NCBI RefSeq assembly: GCF_000717175.1
Contig: NZ_JNYD01000009.1
Location: forward strand, 1-64,000
Direction: 5' to 3'
Source: Pseudonocardia autotrophica
GTDB taxonomy: Bacteria; Actinomycetota; Actinomycetes; Mycobacteriales; Pseudonocardiaceae
Length of the DNA stretch: 64,000 nt
Shown here in pieces: positions 32,969 to 40,419 of the stretch (position 1 is the first letter of the stretch; each line of letters begins with the position of its first letter). The notes beneath the pieces are model-generated. The model was not told where the DNA came from. It searched no databases and worked only from the letters and a program-made list of their open reading frames with translations. The translations under genes and the position numbers were made by a program.

Positions 32969-34615
32969 ATGCAGCTGAACGGCATCCCTGCCAGTCCCGG
33001 GCGTGCGGGAGGACGCGTCGTGCGCGTCGCCGACGCCCCCGGCGAGCCCCCGGTCGGGCCCGTTCCCACCGATCCGGACACCGAAGCGGGCAGGATCGGA
33101 CCCGCGATGGAGCTCGTCTCCGCCCGCCTGCAGACCCGCGCCGACGCCGCGTCGGGCGACGCGAAGGACGTCCTCGAGGCGACGATCACGATGGTCGGCG
33201 ACCCGGCCCTGCTCGAGAACGCCGAGAACCTGGTGCGCGAGGGCGGGCGGCCCGCACCCCGCGCGGTCTGGGAGGCGGCCAACACGTTCGCCGACATGCT
33301 CGCCGCGATGGGCGGCTACATGGGCGAGCGGGCGACCGACGTGCGCGACGTCCGCGACCGGATCGTCGCCGAGCTGCAGGGCCTGCCCGCGCCGGGCGTG
33401 GCCGACCTGGCCGAGCCCGCCGTCCTGGTCGCCGCCGACCTCGCCCCCGCGGACACCGCCGGCCTGCGCCCGGGCATCGCGCTCGCGCTCGTGACCGAGC
33501 AGGGCGGGCCGACCAGCCACACCGCGATCCTCGCCCGCTCGCTGGGCATCCCGGCCGTCGTCGGCTGCGCGGGGGCGCGGCAGCTGGTCGAGGGCGCCTT
33601 CGTCGTGGTGGACGGCGGCGCCGGTTCCGTCGAGGAGGTCGGGTCGGCCGAGGAGGCGGCCGTGATCGTGGAGGCGGTCGAGGCCGTCGAGTGGGACGGC
33701 GTCGGCCGGACCGCCGACGGGCATCCCGTCCCGCTGCTGGCCAACGTCGGCGACGCCGACGGGGCGGCCGCGGCGGCCGAGCGGCGGGCCCAGGGCGTGG
33801 GCCTCTTCCGGACCGAGCTCGCCTTCCTCTCCGCGGCCGAGGAGCCCTCGGAGAAGCGGCAGCGCGAGGTGTACGACGGCGTGCTGGGCGCGTTCGCGGG
33901 CAAGCCGGTGACCGCCCGGACGCTCGACGCCGGTGCCGACAAGCCGTTGCCCTTCCTGACCCTCGACGGCGAGCCGAACCCCGCGCTCGGTGTGCGGGGC
34001 CTGCGGATCGCGCGGGTGCCCGGGAACGGTGCCGACGTCCTGGAGCGCCAGCTCGCCGGGCTGGCCGCGGCGGCGAAGGAGACCGGCGCCGAGCTGAAGG
34101 TGATGGCGCCCATGGTCGCCACCGCCGAGGAGGCGCGCTTCTTCGTGCAGCGCTGCCGGGCGCACGGGATCACCAGCGCGGGCGTGATGATCGAGATCCC
34201 GGCCGCCGTGCTGGTCGCGCGGGAGATCATGGCCGAGGTGGACTTCGTGTCCGTGGGCACCAACGACCTGGCCCAGTACCTGTTCGCGGCGGACCGCCAG
34301 TCCGGCCCGGTCGCGGCGCTGAACGACCCGTGGCAGCCCGCGCTGCTCCGGCTGATCCGGATGCTGGGCGAGGCCTCCGCGGAGACCGGCGTCCCGGTCG
34401 GCGTGTGCGGCGAGGCCGCTGCCGATCCCGCCCTCGCCCCCGTGCTGGTGGGCCTGGGCGTCGCGACGCTCTCGATGGGCTCCGGCGCGTTGGCCGCGGT
34501 CGGCGCCTCGCTCGCCGGCCTCACCCTGGAGCAGTGCCGGGCCCTGGCCGCGGTCGCCTGCGCCGCCCCGGACCCGATGTCGGCCCGCCAGGCCGTGAGT
34601 GCGCACTGCCCCTAG
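32969..34615 (+). CDS. ptsI: PTS enzyme I (phosphoenolpyruvate-protein phosphotransferase)
   Basis: A 548-residue enzyme I that autophosphorylates from PEP and charges HPr. Phospho-His is in GGPTSHTAILARSLGIP; the PEP-binding domain has GVGLFRTELAFLS, TARTLDAGADKPLPFL, MAPMVATAEEARFF, EIPAAVL, SVGTNDLAQYLFAADR and the Cys loop VGVCGEAAADP. The ATG at 32969, after GAGGGAG, gives the normal MQLNGIPASPG beginning. The last codons (AVSAHCP) and the TAG stop are built into a terminator hairpin. Confidence 0.94.
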   Translation: MQLNGIPASPGRAGGRVVRVADAPGEPPVGPVPTDPDTEAGRIGPAMELVSARLQTRADAASGDAKDVLEATITMVGDPALLENAENLVREGGRPAPRAVWEAANTFADMLAAMGGYMGERATDVRDVRDRIVAELQGLPAPGVADLAEPAVLVAADLAPADTAGLRPGIALALVTEQGGPTSHTAILARSLGIPAVVGCAGARQLVEGAFVVVDGGAGSVEEVGSAEEAAVIVEAVEAVEWDGVGRTADGHPVPLLANVGDADGAAAAAERRAQGVGLFRTELAFLSAAEEPSEKRQREVYDGVLGAFAGKPVTARTLDAGADKPLPFLTLDGEPNPALGVRGLRIARVPGNGADVLERQLAGLAAAAKETGAELKVMAPMVATAEEARFFVQRCRAHGITSAGVMIEIPAAVLVAREIMAEVDFVSVGTNDLAQYLFAADRQSGPVAALNDPWQPALLRLIRMLGEASAETGVPVGVCGEAAADPALAPVLVGLGVATLSMGSGALAAVGASLAGLTLEQCRALAAVACAAPDPMSARQAVSAHCP

Positions 34616-34635
34616 AGGGGCGGTACGCGCTCACG
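34594..34635. terminator. Hairpin with the ptsI stop codon in its loop
   Basis: Arms 34594-34612 and 34617-34635 pair over 19 positions with two G-U wobbles and one mismatch; the loop is TAGA and contains the TAG stop (34613-34615). The outer CGTGAGTGC is as in the cyclase terminator. It lies between convergent ptsI and whiB7. Confidence 0.72.
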
Positions 34636-34685
34636 ACCCCTGGTGAGCTGCGGAAACCGGTCGGCTGTGAGCTGCGCTCGCGGGT

Positions 34686-34991
34686 TCAGCGCGGATGCTT
34701 GCGTGGGCGGCCGGGGCGGCGCTTGACGGGCACGACCACGCCCTCCTGGAAGATCTCGCCGCCCCACACGCCCCACGGCTCGCGTCGCCGCAGCGCCCCG
34801 GCCAGGCACTCGGCCCGCATGGGGCAGCCGCGGCAGGCGGCCTTCGCGCGGTCGAGGTCGGCCGGGTCGTCGGCGAACCACATCCCGCCGCCGGGCCCGT
34901 GACAGGGCAGCTCGGTGGCGAGGAGATCCGCGGGGCCGGCTGCCGTCCCCCCGGCAGCCGGTCCCGCGGGTACACCCGCGATCGTCCTCAC
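34686..34991 (-). CDS. whiB7: WhiB7-type iron-sulfur transcription factor
   Basis: A redox Fe-S regulator of the Wbl family, about 101 residues. Four cluster cysteines are in LPCHG, ACRGCPM and AEC; the G(V/I)WGG turn EPWGVWGGE follows, and the C-terminus KRRPGRPRKHPR is an AT-hook. The AT-hook and the exact spacing identify the WhiB7/WblC subgroup, which activates intrinsic antibiotic-resistance genes with the primary sigma factor. GTG 34991 is chosen by family length; its ribosome site is weak. An upstream ORF ends by overlapping this start (GTGA) and a gene-free leader of several hundred bases precedes it, as expected for attenuation control. Confidence 0.9.
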   Translation of the reverse strand: MRTIAGVPAGPAAGGTAAGPADLLATELPCHGPGGGMWFADDPADLDRAKAACRGCPMRAECLAGALRRREPWGVWGGEIFQEGVVVPVKRRPGRPRKHPR

Positions 34992-35209
34992 TTCCGTGCA
35001 CCCCCACGATCGCCGGTCCTCCGGTCCCCCGGCCGGAGTTGCCACTGCGCCCGTCGCCCTCCCCCCGACCGGCGGGACCGGGCGCGCACCCGTCGAACGG
35101 CGCCTCCCGGACGGCCCACCGGCCACCGCACTCGGTGACGAGGGGCGCAGCAGCACGGGAACCACCCTGCCGCCTGCTGCGTGTGCGCGGATCCGGAGAA
35201 AGTCCCCAT
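34988..35209 (-). CDS. Possible upstream ORF in the whiB7 leader
   Basis: An open frame of 73 codons (start MGTFSGSAHTQQ, with a CCC triplet at residues 19-21, then Arg-rich) ends with a TGA that overlaps the whiB7 GTG. whiB7 genes in mycobacteria and Streptomyces carry translated uORFs whose stalling relieves attenuation. The Arg-rich part looks like unselected GC-rich sequence, so only the beginning and the overlap argue for translation. Confidence 0.3.
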   Translation of the reverse strand: MGTFSGSAHTQQAAGWFPCCCAPRHRVRWPVGRPGGAVRRVRARSRRSGGGRRAQWQLRPGDRRTGDRGGARK

Positions 35210-35393
35210 CCGGCTCGCCGGATCCCCTAGGGGTTCGGACTGCGGATCCCGGTTGTGTAGCGTGCCCACCTCTCTCCGACTCCGTCCGGCGGTCGAATGT
35301 GACGGTCCTGGCCGGAAAAGTTGTCGCCAGGGCCGGCCGGCGATCGCGGCTGCGGCGTCGGTCGCCGGCGCCGACGGTCGGTCCATGATCACC
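34992..35393 (-). promoter_or_regulatory. Long whiB7 leader/control region
   Basis: About 400 bp upstream of whiB7 hold no convincing full gene. A relatively AT-rich patch (35316-35326, AACTTTTCC on the minus strand) is the only one in the stretch and may mark the promoter/AT-hook site. I could not define a -10 or an attenuator stem with confidence; the strongest stem nearby (GGCTGCC/GGCAGCC, about 34935-34960) lies just inside the coding start. Confidence 0.4.
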
Positions 35394-35647
35394 GGACGGG
35401 ACCGTTCGCGGCCGGGTGTGGCCGCCATCGGCCCTGGACAGCGATCACGGGCGCGGCAGGATCGCGCTGAGGTCCCCGACGGCGCTCGGGGCAGGGGCGC
35501 CCGGGAGCGCCGCTGCTGGGCATGATCGCCGTACCGGACCCTTCATGGTCGGATGTGGCCGTCCACGGTCTCGAACGGTGATCACGGGCACTGCTCGAAC
35601 GGCTCCGGCCGGCGATCACGGGCGGAGGATCGCGGCTGGGTCGGCCG
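35394..35647 (+). repeat. Two degenerate 127-bp tandem repeats upstream of the SDR gene
   Basis: Copies begin with CATGATC at 35394 and 35521. The first 70 bases align well (shared blocks GGACC, TTC, TGTGGCCG, GATCACGGGC) and the rest has diverged. The same CATGATC/GATCACGG words recur downstream of the SDR gene. Confidence 0.6.
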
Positions 35648-35753
35648 GGCTTGCGATCCGCATCCCTTCGGACCGTTCGGCTCGGGCTGATCACCACCCG
35701 GCCGGCGGTGCGTGAGGTCGTCGAAGCGCGGCGCGGGCGATAGCGTCGCCGAC

Positions 35754-36590
35754 ATGGTCGATCACGGCGCTCCTCCCGTCGCCCTCGTCACCGGCGGAGG
35801 CAGCGGGATCGGCCGCGCCACCGTCGCCCGACTGCGCGCCGCGGAGTGGTCGGTGCTGCTCGCCGACCTCAACCCGGAGACCGGCCCGCGTGCGGCCGAC
35901 GATCTGGGCGCGGCCTTCGAGCGCGTCGACGTGGCCGAGGAGGCGCAGGTCGAGGCGGCGGTCGCGCGGTGCGTCGCCGAGTACGGCCGGATCGACGCCG
36001 TGGTCAACAACGCCGGCGTGGGCGGTGCCTTCGGCGCCCTCACCGACCTCGCGGTCGAGGACTGGGACTACACGTTCGCCGTGCTGGTCCGCGGGGTGTT
36101 CCTCGGTGTCAAGCACGGGGCGCGGGCGATGCGGGCGGCCGGGGCCGGCGGCGCGATCGTCAACGTCGCCTCCATCGCGGCGTACGGCGGCGGGGCCGGG
36201 CCGCAGGCCTACTCGGCGGCGAAGGCCGCGGTGCTGAACCTGACCCGGGTCGCGGCCGTCGAGCTGGCGGAGGACCGGATCCGGGTCAACGCGGTGTGCC
36301 CGGGCGTGATCGCGACGCCGCTGGTCGGGCGGGACCCGGCGCGGGCCCTCGACGGGGTGCAGCCGTGGCCGGAGGTGGGGCGGCCCGAGGACGTCGCCGA
36401 GGTGATCGCCTTCCTGTGCGACGACGCCTCCCGCTTCGTGACGGGCGAGGAGATCACGGTCGACGGCGGGCTCACCGCGGCCGGCCCCCGCATCCACGCG
36501 GCGTACGGCGGCGACCCGCGGAAGCGTGGCCTGACGGGGGTCAACCGCGGCACCACGGGCGAACCCCCGACCATCCGGTCGGGTCGGTGA
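35754..36590 (+). CDS. SDR-family oxidoreductase
   Basis: A 278-residue classical short-chain dehydrogenase. NAD(P)-binding VTGGGSGIGRATVARL (about residues 12-27), NNAGVGG, the catalytic Ser in VNVASIAAYG, YSAAK (Tyr/Lys) and RVNAVCPGVIATPL are all present. The Asp/Asn after strand 2 (LADLNPE) favours NAD(H). The C-terminal 30 residues (GDPRKRGLTGVNRG...) are a non-conserved tail. TAGCGT 7 nt before ATG 35754 suggests a leaderless mRNA. The gene sits alone between two repeat-filled intergenic regions. Substrate unknown. Confidence 0.87.
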   Translation: MVDHGAPPVALVTGGGSGIGRATVARLRAAEWSVLLADLNPETGPRAADDLGAAFERVDVAEEAQVEAAVARCVAEYGRIDAVVNNAGVGGAFGALTDLAVEDWDYTFAVLVRGVFLGVKHGARAMRAAGAGGAIVNVASIAAYGGGAGPQAYSAAKAAVLNLTRVAAVELAEDRIRVNAVCPGVIATPLVGRDPARALDGVQPWPEVGRPEDVAEVIAFLCDDASRFVTGEEITVDGGLTAAGPRIHAAYGGDPRKRGLTGVNRGTTGEPPTIRSGR

Positions 36591-36615
36591 GGTCGGTGGC
36601 TCGATCGACCGTCGG

Positions 36616-37489
36616 CAAGATCGCTGATCGGGTGCACCGGCGGCGCTGCGAGCCTCGAGCGCAGTGCTCGCGAGGACGTCGGTTCGGGCGCCGCCACCGC
36701 TCCCACATGATCGCTGTTTCCGTGCATCTACGGTTACGCGGGTCGTCTCCAGTGCACCGGGGTGGCGATCATGGTCCGCCGACCGGCGACACACGGGATC
36801 GGAGCGTGGCCGGCGTGCGAGGTGCCGACGCCGCAGGTGAGCGCGGTCGGGTTCAGGTGCTGCCGGTCCCCGGCATGATCGCCACCTCCGTGCACTGAGG
36901 GTTGCGCGGGGAGCCGTGAGTGCAGCTTCCGCGGAGGGCGTCGCATAGGCAACCGCCGCCGCGACGGCATGATCGCTATCCGGGTGCACGGACAGTTCCG
37001 TGAGGAGCCCTGAGCGCCGCGAAGTGATGATCACGGTGCGCGATCGGCGCTGCTCGTTGCTCGGATGCTGAGAGGTTCGGCTGCACGGGCCGCGTCCACA
37101 TGATCGTTGTTCGGGTGCCCCGACGGCTGCGCGCCGGGCCCTGAGCGCACGCTCTGCGGAGGGCATCGCACAGGCGATCGCCGTCGCGCCCGCAAGATCG
37201 CTGTTTCCGTGCACCGACGGTTCGGCAAGGAGTCCTCAACGCAGCGGATCGGCGTTCACGGTCGGCACTGCCCACTGCTCGGATGCTGACGGTTTCAGGT
37301 GCTGACCGCCCGGCGCCGTCATGATCGCTGTTCTCGTGCATCGAAGGCTTCGCGAGGAGCCGTGGGCGCACCACGCCAACGATCATGGTCCGGTGGCTGG
37401 CGCCGCGTTCGCCGACCGACGGCACACGCAGTCGGAGTGCGGCACGGCAGCTGTGGCCGACGTGCGAGGTGCCCTGGGCGGGTCGGCGG
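36616..37489 (+). repeat. Degenerate tandem/compound repeat array with CATGATCGCTG core
   Basis: About 870 bp without a gene. The core CATGATCGCTGTTTCCGTGCA or close variants occurs in direct orientation at 36616, 36706, 36874, 36968, 37099, 37193 and 37320. Spacing between the five copies from 36874 alternates 94, 131, 94 and 127 bp, so 36874-37098 and 37099-37319 are two copies of a compound unit of about 223 bp. The units at 36706 and 37320 share another module with an inverted GATCATGG 61 bp after the core. Reading frames through it are not protein-like. Confidence 0.75.
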
Positions 37490-37807
37490 TCAGGTGGTGA
37501 CCGCCGCCTGCCCCAGCGCCTCGGTGAGTAGCGCGCGGACGTGCGCGCTCTCCGCGGTGTAGTAGATGAACGTGCCCTCGCGCCGGCCCTCGACCAGCCC
37601 CGCCAGGCGCAACTTGGCCAGGTGCTGGCTCACCGCCGTGGGTGCCGCGCCGACCAGCTCCGCGAGGCAAGCCACCGAGGTCTCGCCCTGCAGTAGCGCC
37701 CAGAGGATCTTGATGCGGGTGGGGTCGGCGAGCAGGCGCAGCGAGTCGGCCGCCCGGCGGACCTCCTGCTCGGACGGCATCGCGAAGTCCGGGATGCCCT
37801 CGTGCAC
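37490..37807 (-). CDS. ArsR/SmtB-family metal-responsive repressor
   Basis: A 105-residue winged-helix repressor: RLLADPTRIKILWALLQGETSVACLAELVG, recognition helix APTAVSQHLAKLRLAGLV, wing EGRREGTFIYYT, and a C-terminal helix with AESAHVRALLTEAL. Cys in VACLAEL and the His in the C-terminal helix (HVRALLTE) could form alpha3N or alpha5 metal sites. It is divergent from the P1B ATPase and almost certainly represses it through the inverted repeat at 37871-37896. GTG 37807 is 6 nt after TAGACT (37819-37814, minus), so it is probably leaderless. Confidence 0.88.
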   Translation of the reverse strand: MHEGIPDFAMPSEQEVRRAADSLRLLADPTRIKILWALLQGETSVACLAELVGAAPTAVSQHLAKLRLAGLVEGRREGTFIYYTAESAHVRALLTEALGQAAVTT

Positions 37808-37870
37808 GCCGCGAGTCTAGCGAACACCTGAGCGACCGTGCAGGTGTCAGGATCACTTTCCATCTGAGTG

Positions 37871-37898
37871 CATACCTTCGTGCATGCGCAGGTATGTT
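37871..37898 (+). promoter_or_regulatory. ArsR operator overlapping the ATPase -10
   Basis: CATACCT (37871-37877) and AGGTATG (37890-37896) form an imperfect 12-2-12-like dyad (with CG pairs inside) typical of ArsR/SmtB operators. Its right arm overlaps TATGTT (37893-37898), a -10 placed 7 nt before ATG 37906. Bound repressor would cover the promoter. Confidence 0.65.
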
Positions 37899-37905
37899 CT
37901 CACGC

Positions 37906-39822
37906 ATGCTGTCTCTGCCCGAGGTGCGGAGCGCCGCGCTGGCCCTGCTCTTCTTCGCCGCCGCCGTGCCCGCCGACCTGCTCGGGGCGCCGTGGCCGCT
38001 CGTCGCCCTGCTCTACGCCGCCTGCTACGTCACGGGCGGATGGGAGCCGGCCTGGTCCGGGCTGCAGGCGCTGCGCGAGCGGACCCTCGACGTCGACCTG
38101 TTGATGATCGTCGCCGCGCTCGGCGCCGCGGCGATCGGCCAGCACCTCGACGGCGCGCTGCTGATCGTGATCTTCGCGAGCTCCGGCGCGCTCGAGGCGG
38201 TGATGACCGCCCGCACCCGCGCGAGCATCACCGGTCTCCTGGACCTCGCGCCCGAGACGGCCCACCGGATCGCCGACGGCCGGGAGGAGTCGGTCCGGGC
38301 CGCGGACCTCGCGGTCGGGGACGAGGTCGCCGTGCGGCCGGGGGAGAAGATCCCCGCGGACGGCACCGTCCGCGACGGGGCCACCGAGGTCGATGCCTCC
38401 ACCCTCACCGGCGAGCCGCTGCCGATCCGCCGCGGCCCCGGCGACCAGGTGTTCGCCGGCACGCTCAACGGCACCGGGACGGTGCGGGTCCGGGTCGACC
38501 GCGACCCGGCGGACACGGTGCTGGCCGGGATCGCGGCGCAGGTGGAGCGGGCGGCCGAGACCAAGTCGAAGCGCCAGCTCTTCGTCGAGAAGGTGGAGCA
38601 GCGCTACTCGGTGGTGGTCGTGGTCGCCGCCCTCGCGCTGCTGGTCGGGCCGCTGCTCTTCGGCGCCGACTTCCGCGACACGCTGCTGCGCGCGATGACG
38701 TTCATGATCGTCGCCTCGCCCTGCGCCGTGGTGCTCGCGACGATGCCGCCGCTGCTCGCCGCGGTCGCCGTCGCGGGCCGGCGCGGCGTGCTGCTCAAGG
38801 ACGCCGGCGTGGTCGAGGCGCTCGCCGAGGTCGACGCGGTTGCCTTGGACAAGACCGGCACCGTCACCCGCGGCCGCCCCGAGGTCCGCGCCGTCGAGCC
38901 GCTCGACGGCCGCTCCGCCGACGAGCTGCTCGCCCTCGCCGCCGCCGTGGAGGAGGGCTCGGAGCACGTGCTGGGCCGCGCGGTCGTCACCGAGGCCCGC
39001 CGTCGGACCCTGCCCCTCCCCGAAGTCCGCGACTTCGCCGCCCTGCCCGGCGAGGGCGTGCGCGGGGTCGTGGGGACGACCGTGATCACGGTCGGGCGCC
39101 CGACCGGCGGCGAGGAGCGGGATCGGGTGGCCGAGGCGGAGCGCGAGGGCCACACCGCGGTCGTCGTGCGCGTCGACGACGTTCCCGTCGGTCTGCTCGT
39201 CCTCGCCGACGAGGTCCGCCTCGGCGCCGCGGAGGCGATCGCGGCCGTCGGCCGGGCCGTCGCCCCGCCCGTCCTGCTCACCGGCGACGCCGAGGGCCCG
39301 GCCCGGCTGGTCGGCGACCGGATCGGGGTGGGCGAGGTCCGTGCCGGGCTGCTGCCCGCCGACAAGGCCGCGGCCGTCGAGGAGCTCGAGCGCGGCGGCC
39401 GGCGGGTGCTCGCCGCCGGCGACGGCCTCAACGACGCCCCGCTGCTGGCGACCGCGCACGTCGGGCTGGCCGTCGGGGAGGGTGCCGGGACGCTCTCGGT
39501 CGAGGCGGCCGACGGCGTCCTGCTGCGGGACCCGCTCGGCGCGCTCGCGCCGCTGGCCGCCCTGGCCCGCCGGGCCCGGCGGGTCGCGCGCGCCAACCTG
39601 GCGTTCGCCGCCGTCGTCATCGTCGGGCTGGTGACCTGGGACCTGGTCGGGACGCTGCCGCTGGCCCTCGGCGTGGCCGGGCACGAGCTGTCGACGGTGC
39701 TGGTCTGCCTGAACGGGCTGCGGCTGCTGCTGCGCCCCGGCTGGCCGGCGTCAGAGCGCGGTGAGCGCGGCGAGCGCCATGCGGCGGAGCAGGCCGGCGA
39801 CCTCGTCGGGAGCCGCGCGTGA
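37906..39822 (+). CDS. P1B-type heavy-metal-transporting ATPase (CtpD/P1B-4-like)
   Basis: A 638-residue metal-exporting P-type ATPase. TGE loop (LTGEPLPI), membrane metal site SPC in IVASPCAVV, phosphorylation motif DKTGTVTRG (about residue 315), TGDAEGPA and GDGLNDAPLL are present. There is no N-terminal metal-binding domain, and the last helix has HELSTVLVCLNGLRLL, resembling the HEGGT motif of P1B-4 (Co/Zn/Fe) pumps. The conserved SEHPL reads SEHVLG, losing the HP proline. ATG 37906 is preferred over 37894, which lies in the -10/operator. It overlaps the convergent tetR by 72 bp. It is probably induced by metal through ArsR. Confidence 0.88.
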   Translation: MLSLPEVRSAALALLFFAAAVPADLLGAPWPLVALLYAACYVTGGWEPAWSGLQALRERTLDVDLLMIVAALGAAAIGQHLDGALLIVIFASSGALEAVMTARTRASITGLLDLAPETAHRIADGREESVRAADLAVGDEVAVRPGEKIPADGTVRDGATEVDASTLTGEPLPIRRGPGDQVFAGTLNGTGTVRVRVDRDPADTVLAGIAAQVERAAETKSKRQLFVEKVEQRYSVVVVVAALALLVGPLLFGADFRDTLLRAMTFMIVASPCAVVLATMPPLLAAVAVAGRRGVLLKDAGVVEALAEVDAVALDKTGTVTRGRPEVRAVEPLDGRSADELLALAAAVEEGSEHVLGRAVVTEARRRTLPLPEVRDFAALPGEGVRGVVGTTVITVGRPTGGEERDRVAEAEREGHTAVVVRVDDVPVGLLVLADEVRLGAAEAIAAVGRAVAPPVLLTGDAEGPARLVGDRIGVGEVRAGLLPADKAAAVEELERGGRRVLAAGDGLNDAPLLATAHVGLAVGEGAGTLSVEAADGVLLRDPLGALAPLAALARRARRVARANLAFAAVVIVGLVTWDLVGTLPLALGVAGHELSTVLVCLNGLRLLLRPGWPASERGERGERHAAEQAGDLVGSRA

Positions 39823-40323
39823 GCCGCTGTGCGGGGTGGAGTTGAGCAACCCGAACGTGCCGTGCGCGGCCACGCGGGCGGCGTCGGGGTCGAGCCCGGG
39901 GTGCAGCCGGCGCAGCGTGTCGACCCAGATCTCGACGTAGGTGCGCTGCAGCCGGCGCACCCGCCGCCGGTCCCCCTCGGGCAGGTTGTCGAGGTCCCGG
40001 TCCTGCACCACGATCAGCTCCGGCTCGCGCAGCGCGAACTCCAGCTGGAAGTCGACGAGCGCGGCCAGCACCTCGTCCGGCTCGCCCGTGGACCGCTCCC
40101 GCCCGCCGGCGAGCAGGCGCTCGCTGATGTCCACGAGCAGCTCGGCGAGCAGCGCCTCCTTGCCCGGGAAGTGCCGGTACAGCGCCGGCCCGCTGATCCC
40201 GACGGCGGCCCCCAGCTCGGCGATGCTCACCCCGTGGAAGCCGTGCCGGGCGAAGAGGACGGCGGCCGTGCGGAGGATCTGCTCACGCCGGGAGGGTGCG
40301 TTGTCGACCCGCGGCGCCGCCAT
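39751..40323 (-). CDS. TetR-family regulator, probable repressor of the accD1-accA1-fadE19 operon
   Basis: A 190-residue TetR with its helix-turn-helix at residues 13-55 (EQILRTAAVLFARHGFHGVSIAELGAAVGISGPALYRHFPGKEALL in segments). It resembles the regulator beside the mycobacterial accD1/accA1/fadE19 genes (Rv2506 type). TACGCT is 6 nt before ATG 40323, and the operator GTTAnCGnnCGnTAAC lies at 40345-40360. The same motif appears twice before the carboxylase operon 2.7 kb away, linking the two. Its 3' end overlaps the ATPase gene. Confidence 0.88.
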   Translation of the reverse strand: MAAPRVDNAPSRREQILRTAAVLFARHGFHGVSIAELGAAVGISGPALYRHFPGKEALLAELLVDISERLLAGGRERSTGEPDEVLAALVDFQLEFALREPELIVVQDRDLDNLPEGDRRRVRRLQRTYVEIWVDTLRRLHPGLDPDAARVAAHGTFGLLNSTPHSGSRAAPDEVAGLLRRMALAALTAL

Positions 40324-40344
40324 CGGGCCAGCGTAGCGCCTCTG

Positions 40345-40360
40345 GTTAACGTTCGCTAAC
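40345..40360. promoter_or_regulatory. TetR operator GTTAACGTTCGCTAAC (autoregulatory site)
   Basis: The 16-bp near-palindrome (pattern GTTAnCGnnCGnTAAC) lies 22 bp upstream of the tetR ATG, just upstream of its TACGCT -10, and 60 bp before the divergent histidine kinase. Confidence 0.7.
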
Positions 40361-40419
40361 ACCCGCCCGGGTCGCCACGTCTCAGGCCCGGCACAGGACG
40401 CGGCACCTACCCTGGTCCC

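Noticed and set aside
35691..37214. 507-codon minus-strand frame across the SDR gene and the repeat array
   Set aside because: Repeated words in its translation merely reflect the DNA repeats; it overlaps the SDR gene in antisense and has no ribosome site.
36616..37489. Repeat array considered as a CRISPR
   Set aside because: Repeats are degenerate, spacing alternates between about 94 and 130 bp, the spacers are themselves repeated, and no cas gene is near.
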